This document shows positions 1 through 6,394 of a stretch of 10,312 nt of DNA, in pieces. The notes below the pieces were generated by a model. That model was given only the letters and a program-made list of their open reading frames with translations. It searched no databases and had not been told where the DNA came from. This DNA is from JARIHD01 sp964610985. GTDB taxonomy: Bacteria > Patescibacteriota > Saccharimonadia > Saccharimonadales > UBA4665. Positions within the stretch are counted from its first letter, which is position 1; the number at the start of each line of letters is the position of its first letter. A program made the position numbers and the translations under genes. The DNA lies in the NCBI GenBank assembly GCA_964610985.1, contig CAZSZJ010000035.1, positions 1 through 10,312 on the forward strand, in the 5' to 3' direction.

Positions 1-54
1 TCAGGTACTAGTGAGGTTACACTCGTGGAGGTTCAAGTCCTCTCGTCCGCACCA
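1..54 (+). tRNA. tRNA-Leu (anticodon CAG), 3' part only
   Basis: The window opens inside the anticodon loop. The anticodon CAG lies at 2-4, followed by the 3' half of the anticodon stem (actag, 7-11). A long variable arm typical of a class II tRNA comes next, with a gag/ctc pairing. The T arm is GGAGG-TTCAAGT-CCTCT (27-43), the acceptor 3' strand is cgtccgc (44-50), the discriminator base is A51, and CCA is encoded at 52-54. The last 31 bases are identical to those of the complete tRNA-Leu(GAG) at 4737-4821, which supports the leucine identity. The 5' half is outside the window. Confidence 0.9.
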
Positions 55-61
55 ACATAAG

Positions 62-92
62 ATCCCAGGCATTCGTCTGGGGTTTTATTTTT
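62..92 (+). terminator. Intrinsic terminator of tRNA-Leu(CAG)
   Basis: A 7-bp stem, atcccag (62-68) with ctggggt (77-83), closes an 8-base loop and runs straight into a T-rich tract (83-92). It begins 8 bases after the encoded CCA. The stop codon of the convergent membrane-protein gene lies inside the T tract at 85-87. The minus strand has no T tract, so the terminator should act only on rightward transcripts. Confidence 0.75.
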
Positions 93-438
93 GTTGGCCA
101 GCTGGTGGGGTGCTTACTTTTGGGATAAACCGTGTAGCCCAGAGCGCGAGTGCCATCAATACGAGCGAGATGAGCGCCAGCCAGGGCTTGCCCAAAACAA
201 ATACGGTCGCGTATAGGCCGAGCACGGTGGTGATGATTCGTTTTCCCCAGATATCGCGTGCGAACCAGAGCCAGACGGCGACCGTGCACATAATGAGCGG
301 TAGTATGGCAAAACCAAGCGCAAAACCGCCAATCTCCGAAGTGACCGACCTTAGAAGCATGACGGCATAATATGCCCCCACCAGAAACCAGAGAGCGGCG
401 TAACATCGAATGAAGAGTTGGGCAAGCTTAGTATTCAT
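85..438 (-). CDS. Small hydrophobic membrane protein, unknown function
   Basis: This is a 117-residue protein with about four hydrophobic segments: roughly residues 8-30, 37-60, 67-84 and 86-104. A short positively charged stretch (RDIWGKR, 61-67) lies between the second and third, and a polar tail rich in proline and glutamine ends the chain. It is very probably an integral membrane protein, with no catalytic motif that I can see. I do not recognise the family. The start at 436-438 is preferred because the product begins with a basic, then hydrophobic, N-terminus; GGGAG lies about 12 bases upstream, a weak ribosome-binding site. The overlapping frame at 17-406 runs into the tRNA and is a shadow. 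The gene converges on tRNA-Leu(CAG) and diverges from the HD-deaminase gene across a 66-base gap. Confidence 0.72.
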   Translation of the reverse strand: MNTKLAQLFIRCYAALWFLVGAYYAVMLLRSVTSEIGGFALGFAILPLIMCTVAVWLWFARDIWGKRIITTVLGLYATVFVLGKPWLALISLVLMALALWATRFIPKVSTPPAGQQK

Positions 439-504
439 ATTTTAAATATACTCCCATGTGTCCAAAAAAGTGCTTTTTGTCTACTGATTGACTATGATGG
501 ATAT

Positions 505-1521
505 ATGAAATCTTCCTTGCAACGGGTCATCGACCTCCAGACGTTACTGCTGAAATTTAACCATCTTGAACGAACGCTTTTGCTTCCTAAAGTTGAAGGA
601 AAACCCGACCGTAACGAAACTGACACCGAGCATAGCTATAGTCTGGCGATGGCGGCCTGGTATTTGGCCAAAGATCTGCCGCATCTGGATGCCGATAAGT
701 GCGTCCGTTACGCGCTGGTGCACGACCTGCAGGAGATTTATGCCGGTGACACGTTTGCGTATGATAAATCGCAAGCCGCACATTCGTCGAAAGCCGACCG
801 CGAAGAGCGGGGCGTTGCTCGGCTCAAAGAACAATGGCCTGATTTTGCCGAAATGACCGCTAGTATTGAGGGTTATGAAGCACGTAAAGACCCCGAAAGC
901 CGGTTTGTATATGCGTTGGATAAACTGATGCCGATGGTTATCAATCATTTATCTGAGGGTAAAAACTACCGTAACCACGGCGTTACGCTGGATGATATAA
1001 AAGGCGTCAAGGCCAAGAAAATTGCTGTTTCGCCCGAAATCGAAAGACTATATCTCGATATGATCGCCGTTTTTGATGTGCACCCGGAGTATTTTGCCAA
1101 AACCGAACGTGCATCATTGACCGACGAAGATTACCTAAAACGAGCGGTACATTTGAGCAAGCAGTCCGTCGACACGGTGGGATGTGGTGTTGTGATTGTA
1201 GACAAAGATGGGGTTATGCTGGCCGAAACCTATAATTCCCAAGAAGAAGATAATATTGCCGTACATCACGCTGAAATCAAAGCTATTATGGCCGCCAATC
1301 GCAAGACTGGTTCGCGCAAGCTGAGAGGCGCGGTTGCCTACTGCAGTTGCGAACCGTGCGCCATGTGCTTGGCTGCGCTTTCGTATGCTAAGGTTGATCG
1401 TATTATCTTTCGTGACCGCATGGTCGACTTGTTTCCAGATGATCCGCAGTCGCAGTTCGATTCGCATGCTTTTGTGGCCGGGCTTAATTTTAAGCCAAAA
1501 TTGCAACAATTCACGGAGTAG
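505..1521 (+). CDS. HD-domain phosphohydrolase / zinc-dependent deaminase fusion
   Basis: This 338-residue protein joins two enzymes. Residues about 10-195 form an HD domain of the YfbR/HDDC2 type (HD_3). The expected metal ligands are visible as H43 (TEHSYS), H73-D74 (LVHDLQE) and D139 (YALDK), with E77 and the GD pair 81-82 also present. Family members dephosphorylate (deoxy)nucleoside monophosphates. Residues about 205-338 form a cytidine/guanine/tRNA-adenosine-deaminase-type domain. It has H255-A-E257 (zinc ligand and proton shuttle) and P284-C285-A-M-C288 (zinc ligands). The CSCEPCAMC wording is closest to guanine-deaminase or TadA-like nucleoside deaminases, but the substrate cannot be read from this. 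No signal peptide is seen, so it is cytosolic. The frame is open back to 418, but M30 (nt 505) starts the conserved part. There is no good Shine-Dalgarno sequence; a TATACT -10-like box lies at 447-452. Both active sites look intact. Inference: a bifunctional nucleotide salvage or pool-control enzyme. Confidence 0.85.
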   Translation: MKSSLQRVIDLQTLLLKFNHLERTLLLPKVEGKPDRNETDTEHSYSLAMAAWYLAKDLPHLDADKCVRYALVHDLQEIYAGDTFAYDKSQAAHSSKADREERGVARLKEQWPDFAEMTASIEGYEARKDPESRFVYALDKLMPMVINHLSEGKNYRNHGVTLDDIKGVKAKKIAVSPEIERLYLDMIAVFDVHPEYFAKTERASLTDEDYLKRAVHLSKQSVDTVGCGVVIVDKDGVMLAETYNSQEEDNIAVHHAEIKAIMAANRKTGSRKLRGAVAYCSCEPCAMCLAALSYAKVDRIIFRDRMVDLFPDDPQSQFDSHAFVAGLNFKPKLQQFTE

Positions 1522-1581
1522 ATTGAGCTCCGCAACCTAAAATCGCAAGAGTCCACATCGGTCGCGAATTGTCGATGGTAT

Positions 1582-1601
1582 GTTGAAAAAGTATTTTCAA
1601 C
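1582..1601. promoter_or_regulatory. 8-bp perfect dyad upstream of the winged-helix gene
   Basis: GTTGAAAA (1582-1589) and TTTTCAAC (1594-1601) are exact inverted repeats around a 4-base AGTA centre. The dyad lies 23 bases before the first possible start of the next gene. No T run follows, so it is a poor terminator, and it is AT-rich with a symmetric centre like many operators. The TTTTCA half (1594-1599) could act as a weak -35 for GATACC (1617-1622). Because the next gene encodes a putative DNA-binding protein, autoregulation is conceivable, but this is inference only. Confidence 0.35.
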
Positions 1602-1624
1602 GATCGTCATAACTGTGATACCTT

Positions 1625-2935
1625 ATGCTGATGTTTGGTACTGAACGATCTGGAGTCGAGCATATCTTGATGCGTGACGCGGGGGATCTTTTGGCTGCTA
1701 TTGGCAATAGCGAAGCCAAGGCGGTGCTGTTTGGGGCAATGGCGCTTCACGCTGATGGCTATCCATTTTCTACGAAGGCCATTCATGACCTCTTTTTGGA
1801 TGTGCAGGGGGAGCAGAATAAGGCTTGGCCTGACATCGCCAGACCGGTTACCCAAGAATACGTTCTTCAATCATTTGAACCTATCGGTGCGGTAATGCAC
1901 TCTGAGGTGAGTATTGATGGCGGCTTGTATACGCGTTATTTTGTAAACGGTTACGGCCAAGAGCGAGGGTTGGGGGCTGCGGGTCTAATGCTTGACTATT
2001 CTTTGACCCATGAAAATGTTGCGCTTTATAGTCTGGTGGGTGGAGCGGTATCGAAAAGTGAGACCGGAAGACGTGCCCCCGCAACACGAATCAAAATATT
2101 GAGTCAGCTCCAGGCATTGCGGGGCAAATCTATCACTATCAAAGAACTCGTAGATCATACGCAAAGCAAGCTAGGCGCTATAGAAGCTCAGCTTGCCGGG
2201 CTGGAAGCGATAGGTGCCGTTAGTGTTGCGAGGAGAAAACGTAACGAAGATGAACGAAAGTTGGTTATCACAAATGCTCGCGATTTTATGGCTTTAAAGT
2301 TACATGACCGGAAAGGGGCTATAACGAGCGATATACATAGTTTTGTTACAGCGAAGCTCGCAGCCGGACAAGATGTTATTAATATGGATGAATTGACTAC
2401 ATATCTACAAACGAAACATTCAGACCTTTCAAGAGAGCAGATAAGAAAAAGAACCATTACCGCAGTGTGGGCCTGGAAGGAAAAAGAACTGCTTCGGTTG
2501 CAGTCAGGGTTTGCCCAGGCGGTCCGTTCCGGGGTGGCTCTACATCCTGATGGACGGCGTATTGTCGAGGATTACCTGCTTATTGTTAATGCGCTCATGG
2601 AGGGTGATCAGGATTTTTTGGAATGGGGCAAAGAGCGCGCTCTGGAAATTATAACTGACCCCGAAACGGTCAATCTGCTCCTTGCGAAAGCCAGACGGGC
2701 TTCGCCCTTCAAGAATTCAGAACCGCAGCAAGTTTACGCAGAACGAGTCATGAGTCTTATTGAACCGGGAGAGAGCGTAACGATCGAAGAGGTGGCGAGC
2801 CGCGTGCAGCGCCAGGGAAAATCCAGCTCTAACGCGAGTGCAGGCAAGATATTGGCCATGCTTGTTGCTGCGGGACGTCTGGAGCGCATTGATTATAATC
2901 ACAAAGCGTATTTTAGTGTGATAGACGCAGATTAG
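1625..2935 (+). CDS. Unrecognised protein with several winged-helix-like segments
   Basis: The protein has 436 residues, is soluble, and has no signal peptide or membrane segment. I do not recognise the family. At least two segments read like winged helices. Residues 152-205 show a helix, ITIKELVDHTQ, then a recognition-like helix and a wing ending in VARRKR. Residues 370-430 show SVTIEEVASRV, an AGKILAMLVAAGRLERID helix and a closing strand, YFSVI. Residues 18-60 (AGDLLAAIG to KAIHDLF) and 234-290 (MDELTTYLQ to VWAWKEKEL) may be further helix-turn-helix modules. No catalytic motif is seen. The likely role is DNA binding or regulation, by inference. The start is uncertain. ATG occurs at 1625 and 1631 without a Shine-Dalgarno sequence, and a third ATG (M16, nt 1670) sits just before the first predicted helix. 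The gene has a 103-base gap upstream holding a perfect dyad, and 97 bases downstream before the dehydrogenase, which has its own promoter. Confidence 0.75.
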   Translation: MLMFGTERSGVEHILMRDAGDLLAAIGNSEAKAVLFGAMALHADGYPFSTKAIHDLFLDVQGEQNKAWPDIARPVTQEYVLQSFEPIGAVMHSEVSIDGGLYTRYFVNGYGQERGLGAAGLMLDYSLTHENVALYSLVGGAVSKSETGRRAPATRIKILSQLQALRGKSITIKELVDHTQSKLGAIEAQLAGLEAIGAVSVARRKRNEDERKLVITNARDFMALKLHDRKGAITSDIHSFVTAKLAAGQDVINMDELTTYLQTKHSDLSREQIRKRTITAVWAWKEKELLRLQSGFAQAVRSGVALHPDGRRIVEDYLLIVNALMEGDQDFLEWGKERALEIITDPETVNLLLAKARRASPFKNSEPQQVYAERVMSLIEPGESVTIEEVASRVQRQGKSSSNASAGKILAMLVAAGRLERIDYNHKAYFSVIDAD

Positions 2936-2943
2936 ACCGGTTT

Positions 2944-2981
2944 TTGCGTTATGAGACCCTCTCGGTATTATGTGCTATGAT
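2944..2981 (+). promoter_or_regulatory. Promoter region of the FAD-dehydrogenase gene
   Basis: Two overlapping candidates are visible. One is TTGCGT (2944-2949), a 16-base spacer, then TATTAT (2966-2971). The other is an extended -10, TG-C-TATGAT (2973-2981), with no good -35. Either would give a leader of about 45-55 bases before the ATG at 3033. A GAGGG sequence lies about 11 bases before that ATG. Confidence 0.5.
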
Positions 2982-3032
2982 ACTGCTAAAGGTAATGTCT
3001 AGTGAATATCAAAAACAGAGGGTTGCATAGTA

Positions 3033-4670
3033 ATGAGTAAAGTTGCGCATTATTTACAGGAACATTTATTGGGCGAAGTGATGACGTCGGCCGATGCCCG
3101 GCGGTATTTTTCGACCGATGCGAGTGTGCTGGCGATGACGCCCGCCTTGGTAGTGTATCCTCGCAATGAAAATGACGTGCGCAAGACGGCGCGGTTTACG
3201 TGGCAGCTCGCGGAACGCGGGCGCGTGATTCCGATTACAGCACGTGGGGCGGGCACGGATCTTTCAGGGGCGGCTCTGGGTAGCGGTATTATCTTGTCGT
3301 TTCCGGCGCATATGCACAAGATTTTGGAATTCGATAGCAAGAGTGGTGTTGTTACGGTCGAGGCCGGCATCAATTACGCCAAATTGCAGCAAACGCTGCA
3401 CACACACGACCGGTTTCTGCCGCCGTATCCGGCATCAGTGGAATATTCGACCATTGGCGGCGCGGTTGCCAACAATAGCAGCGGTGAAAAGACGATTAAA
3501 TATGGTGACACACGCGATTATACGCGAGCACTGCGGGTGGTTTTGGCCAACGGCGAAGTTATTCAGACGCGCCGTTTGAATAAGCGTGAGTTTAGTAAAA
3601 AGCTCGGTCTAGCCACATTTGAAGGCGAGATTTACCGCGCTCTGGACACGTTGATCGAAGACAATCAAAAGACGATTGACGCAGCTTTGAGCGGTGTAAC
3701 CAAAAACGCGGCGGGCTATGCGCTGAGTGAAGTAAAGCGAAAAGACGGTTCGTTCGATCTGACTCCTTTGTTTGTAGGTTCTCAGGGTACGCTTGGCATT
3801 GTGACCGAGGCTTCTTTGGAGACGGAAAATTATACTCCCGAAACGGCGCTGGTCGTGGCTTCATTTAGCTCGCTCGAGCAGGCCCAGGCTGCTGTGTTGG
3901 AATTACGCGGACTCGACGACATGCCAAGCGCTATGGAGATGGTTGACGACCAACTGCTGACCTTGGTTGAGCGCCTTGCGCCAAATCTTCTCAAGGACGT
4001 GGTCAAAAAACCATTCGCGCGCGTGACGATGCTGATCGAATTCGACGTCTACGGCGATCGTCAACAAAAGAAAGTGGTCAAAAAAGCCAGCAAGATTCTG
4101 GAGCGCATCGGCGCGGAGTTCCACGTAGAAACCGACCCTGCCCAACAGGAGAAATATTGGACGATCCGACATTCGTCGGCCGTTATCGTCGGTCATGCGG
4201 AAAACGGTCTAAAAGCTCTGCCGATCATTGAGGACGGCATTGTGCCGCCCGAGCGTTTTCGTGAATATCTGGAGGGTTTATATGCGCTATTCGAGCGAGC
4301 TCATCTGCAGGCAGCCGTTTGGGGACATGCCGGTGACGCGCACTTGCATGTGCAGCCTTTTTTGGACCTCAGCCAAGTGGGCGACCGCCAAAAAGTCTTT
4401 CGCGTGATGGATGAATATACCAATTTGGTACTGGGTCTTGGCGGTAGCATCAGTGGTGAGCACGGCGAGGGTCGTCTGCGAGCGCCATACCTAGCCAAAC
4501 AATATGGCTCCGAAATGTACGCATTGTTCCAAAAGATAAAACTGATTTTTGATCCATATGGTACACTCAATCCTGGCGTAAAAGTCAACGTGAGTATGGA
4601 TTCGGTCAAGGCGCTGCTCCGTTCTGGCTATTCGCTCGATCATTTGTATGGTCATCTGCCCCGCACATAA
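3033..4670 (+). CDS. FAD-binding dehydrogenase, GlcD/D-lactate dehydrogenase family
   Basis: This 545-residue flavoprotein is of the FAD-linked 2-hydroxyacid dehydrogenase family (glycolate oxidase GlcD, D-lactate dehydrogenase Dld). The N-terminal PCMH-type FAD domain spans about 35-265. It shows ARGAGTDLSGA (70-80), SVEYSTIGGAVANNSSGEK (135-153) and GSQGTLGIVTEASL (249-262). The C-terminal FAD-oxidase domain spans about 270-515. It carries the substrate/metal motifs GHAGDAHLHV (431-440, with H432 and H439) and GEHGEG (475-480), and IIEDGIVPP (398-406) matches the conserved D-x-x-VP element. These enzymes oxidise D-lactate or a related 2-hydroxyacid and pass electrons to quinone or another acceptor. 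The C-terminal Fe-S (CCG) region found in larger homologues is absent. There is no transmembrane helix, so any membrane contact would be peripheral. A short tail (about 520-545) lies beyond the family core. Substrate and electron acceptor cannot be decided from sequence. It appears monocistronic. Confidence 0.92.
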   Translation: MSKVAHYLQEHLLGEVMTSADARRYFSTDASVLAMTPALVVYPRNENDVRKTARFTWQLAERGRVIPITARGAGTDLSGAALGSGIILSFPAHMHKILEFDSKSGVVTVEAGINYAKLQQTLHTHDRFLPPYPASVEYSTIGGAVANNSSGEKTIKYGDTRDYTRALRVVLANGEVIQTRRLNKREFSKKLGLATFEGEIYRALDTLIEDNQKTIDAALSGVTKNAAGYALSEVKRKDGSFDLTPLFVGSQGTLGIVTEASLETENYTPETALVVASFSSLEQAQAAVLELRGLDDMPSAMEMVDDQLLTLVERLAPNLLKDVVKKPFARVTMLIEFDVYGDRQQKKVVKKASKILERIGAEFHVETDPAQQEKYWTIRHSSAVIVGHAENGLKALPIIEDGIVPPERFREYLEGLYALFERAHLQAAVWGHAGDAHLHVQPFLDLSQVGDRQKVFRVMDEYTNLVLGLGGSISGEHGEGRLRAPYLAKQYGSEMYALFQKIKLIFDPYGTLNPGVKVNVSMDSVKALLRSGYSLDHLYGHLPRT

Positions 4671-4682
4671 TTCTTTATATGC

Positions 4683-4711
4683 TTGAAAAAAGAGGCCGTA
4701 TAGCGTAAGAT
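4683..4711 (+). promoter_or_regulatory. Promoter of tRNA-Leu(GAG)
   Basis: TTGAAA (4683-4688), a 17-base spacer and TAAGAT (4706-4711) form a good sigma-70-type promoter. It predicts a transcript start near 4718, about 19 bases before the mature 5' end of the tRNA. Confidence 0.65.
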
Positions 4712-4736
4712 AACAGGGTTATATTCTACCCGGTAT

Positions 4737-4821
4737 GCGGACGTGGCGGAATTGGTAGACGCGCTACCTTGAGGTGGTAGTGGAGCAATCCGTGGAGGTT
4801 CAAGTCCTCTCGTCCGCACCA
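4737..4821 (+). tRNA. tRNA-Leu (anticodon GAG)
   Basis: This is a complete 85-base class II tRNA. The acceptor is GCGGACG (4737-4743) paired with CGTCCGC (4811-4817). The D arm begins GGCGG and contains the TTGGTAG loop. The anticodon stem CTACC/GGTAG encloses the loop TTGAGGT, giving anticodon GAG at 4771-4773. A long variable arm and a T arm with a TTCAAGT loop follow. CCA is encoded at 4819-4821. It reads CUU and CUC leucine codons. A promoter lies upstream and an intrinsic terminator begins 24 bases downstream, so the unit is self-contained. Confidence 0.96.
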
Positions 4822-4844
4822 TGAATACGAATTCAAAATTCAGA

Positions 4845-4873
4845 AAAACACCCCTGTAAAACGGGGTGTTTTA
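4845..4873 (+). terminator. Intrinsic terminator of tRNA-Leu(GAG)
   Basis: A perfect 10-bp stem, AAAACACCCC (4845-4854) with GGGGTGTTTT (4863-4872), closes an 8-base loop. The stem ends in its own T run. The A run on the left arm would also make a T run on the minus strand, so it could work in both directions. Confidence 0.88.
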
Positions 4874-4942
4874 GTTTGGTTATTTTGAGGGCATAGAGGA
4901 CGAATCAAACTTTTGCTCTCTACTTTCATGCACCTGTAGGCA

Positions 4943-4971
4943 TTGCCAGTATGCCAGTTAGATGGTATTTT
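4943..4971 (+). promoter_or_regulatory. Promoter of the DUF218-like gene, with a small dyad over the -35
   Basis: TTGCCA (4943-4948), a 17-base spacer and TATTTT (4966-4971) predict a start near 4978 and a leader of about 50 bases. A 5-bp inverted repeat, GGCAT (4939-4943) with ATGCC (4951-4955), overlaps the -35 and could be a repressor site. The dyad is short and may be chance. Confidence 0.5.
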
Positions 4972-5027
4972 CAATAATAGCGATAATACACATAAAATTT
5001 TACTCTTTGAACATTAAGGAATACGTT

Positions 5028-6091
5028 ATGGGTGAACAATTAATCCATCAACCACCCCAGGAATTTACTGAATTAGCTAGAGGCGAGCGTTCGGAAGACG
5101 AGCGACGCATAGGCTTAGCTCGCCAAGAGCTAGCACGCTTTGTTGACAACCCGGGAGTGCTGAATTGGCGTCTCTCTACCATGTTGAGTTGCCCGTTGGC
5201 CAGAGCGAACGATTACAAGTTCTCCAGCAAACGGCGACTACTTATTGGGATTTTCGAAAAGGCGCCGAGAGACAGGCAACTGACTGGAACGTTGAAGGAA
5301 CATTCGGCGAAGAAGGATCAGAAGCATGGGATGCAGTATTCTCTGCTGCAGCTAAACTTGGTCAAGTGGAATCAGGTACGCCCCAAAATCGCCGACCTAA
5401 CTACGCTGTTGTACTAGGTGGTGCCAACAAAGCTCCTTATGACAGGCTACGTCACCTTGAAGAATCTCTTGACGACTACGATGCGCTGGTTTATTTAGGA
5501 TCGTCTCGACCCGTGTCAGATGCAGAGCGGGAAAAAGCTAAAGAGTATGCACCAAATGCACAGACTGAATTTGACTTAGGCTGTGGTGCGATTGAGACTC
5601 AACATCCTAACGCACGGGCAGTCAATGAGGATACGACAGTACGCAACGGTGATACATGGGCATATAGGCTTTACGAATTTGAGGTTGAGCAAGAGCAGCC
5701 TGATGGTACAAAGGTGCCGGTTACAAAGCACGCTTTTGCCCTCAGCACACCGATGGAAATTCATGCCGAAGAAGGCGGAGAAACTAGGCGCGCAACAACC
5801 CACGATAACTACCGTTTCTTTGCAGAGCGAGCCGAACTCGCAGATCATCCCGAAGCAACCGTTGTCGCCGATACGAATGCTTTCTATACGCCAGCCCAGC
5901 ACCTTGTCGGTGTCCAGGAGTTGACCTTACCTTACGGCGTACAAGTAGAGACAGTCGGACCAAGTGCTGAGTACACTGGCGTGAAGCGCCTGCCAAGCCA
6001 GCTCCTACAGGAGGATAAGGCTGGAATTGATGCCGCAGTTAAGCTATCGCGGGCGATTACCGACGCCGAAGCTCGCCTTCAAGCAGTGTAA
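5028..6091 (+). pseudogene. Frameshifted gene; possible DUF218-like Rossmann-fold protein
   Basis: Two frames together make one plausible protein of about 354 residues. The first begins at ATG 5028 behind a strong Shine-Dalgarno sequence (AAGGA, 7-base spacing) and reads sensibly to about residue 45 (RQELARFVDNPGVL). It then becomes basic and disordered before stopping at 5417. The second is open from a TGA at 5144-5146, carries the sensible continuation (LASLYHVELPVGQ, from 5165), and ends at TAA 6091. A missing base near 5163 would join them. The long part holds NYAVVLGG, an arginine (PYDRLR), LVYLGSSRPVSDAEREKAKEY, then THDNYRFFAERAEL and ATVVADTNAFYTPAQHL, and GVQVETVG. That order resembles DUF218 (YdcF/SanA/ElyC) domains, but similarity is weak and function unknown. 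There is no signal peptide or membrane helix. A reader starting at TTG 5165 would give a 308-residue product. It could be a decayed gene, a sequence error, or less likely a recoded gene. Confidence 0.65.
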
Positions 6092-6217
6092 TTATTATGC
6101 TGCGCCCGCAGATATTCATTACACGTATAGATTTTAGAACACTAACATCTTCGAGCTCAGCCAAAGTTCTATAATCGTTCCTTATACCGCACCAAAATGA
6201 AATCAACTATTTCAACC

Positions 6218-6244
6218 AAACCACGACAAAGGTCGTGGTTTTTT
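6218..6244 (+). terminator. Intrinsic terminator after the DUF218-like gene
   Basis: AAACCACGAC (6218-6227) pairs perfectly with GTCGTGGTTT (6232-6241) around the tetraloop AAAG, followed by T's to 6244. It lies about 125 bases past the stop codon. A perfect TATAAT box at 6170-6175 without a good -35 lies just upstream, so a very short separate transcript ending here is also possible. Confidence 0.85.
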
Positions 6245-6247
6245 ACT

Positions 6248-6360
6248 GGAGGCAAACAAGGTTCGAGTCCTTTTAGCAGTGTTGTTCCCTTATACAGCAC
6301 GTTTTAACGGTACGGGCGTGTAGGGTAGCTACATCGGCCCCACCTGTCCAATTGTTTGCC
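6248..6360. other. Non-coding stretch with a tRNA T-arm-like fragment and a 9-bp inverted repeat
   Basis: No credible gene is seen between 6092 and 6394 apart from the terminator. AAGG-TTCGAGT-CCTT (6258-6272) has the form of a tRNA T arm, but no matching acceptor, anticodon or D arm is present on either side. GGCAAACAA (6251-6259) and TTGTTTGCC (6352-6360) are exact inverted repeats 92 bases apart. The T-arm piece could be the scar of a tRNA-targeted recombination or a decayed tRNA; the inverted repeat could bracket a structured RNA. Neither can be confirmed by eye. Confidence 0.3.
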
Positions 6361-6385
6361 CCCGGAACTACATTAGAACTATACT
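6356..6385 (+). promoter_or_regulatory. Putative promoter of the histidine kinase gene
   Basis: TTGCCC (6356-6361), an 18-base spacer and TATACT (6380-6385) would start RNA near 6392. That is only about three bases before the ATG at 6395. No Shine-Dalgarno sequence precedes this ATG, so the message may be leaderless or nearly so. Confidence 0.4.
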
Positions 6386-6394
6386 TAAATACAT

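Noticed and set aside
17..406. 129-codon minus-strand frame
   Set aside because: It runs through the tRNA-Leu 3' end and its terminator, and its sequence is rich in H, R and P like a shadow frame. The 85-438 frame in the same region gives a coherent membrane protein.
418..504. N-terminal extension of the HD-deaminase frame from ATG 418
   Set aside because: The extra 29 residues overlap the divergent gene's start, have no ribosome-binding site, and precede the conserved domain. The ATG at 505 fits better.
55..4790. A genomic island bounded by the 31-bp tRNA repeats
   Set aside because: There is no integrase, excisionase or other mobility gene inside, and isoacceptor similarity explains the repeat. 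It is kept only as a low-scored observation.
5165..5417. Ribosomal -1 frameshift heptamer in the overlap of the two frames
   Set aside because: No X-XXY-YYZ sequence in the correct phase was found near the junction; the AT-rich runs in the overlap are out of phase.
6248..6280. A complete tRNA gene
   Set aside because: Only a T-arm-like hairpin is present. No acceptor pairing, D arm or anticodon stem can be placed upstream, where a terminator sits.
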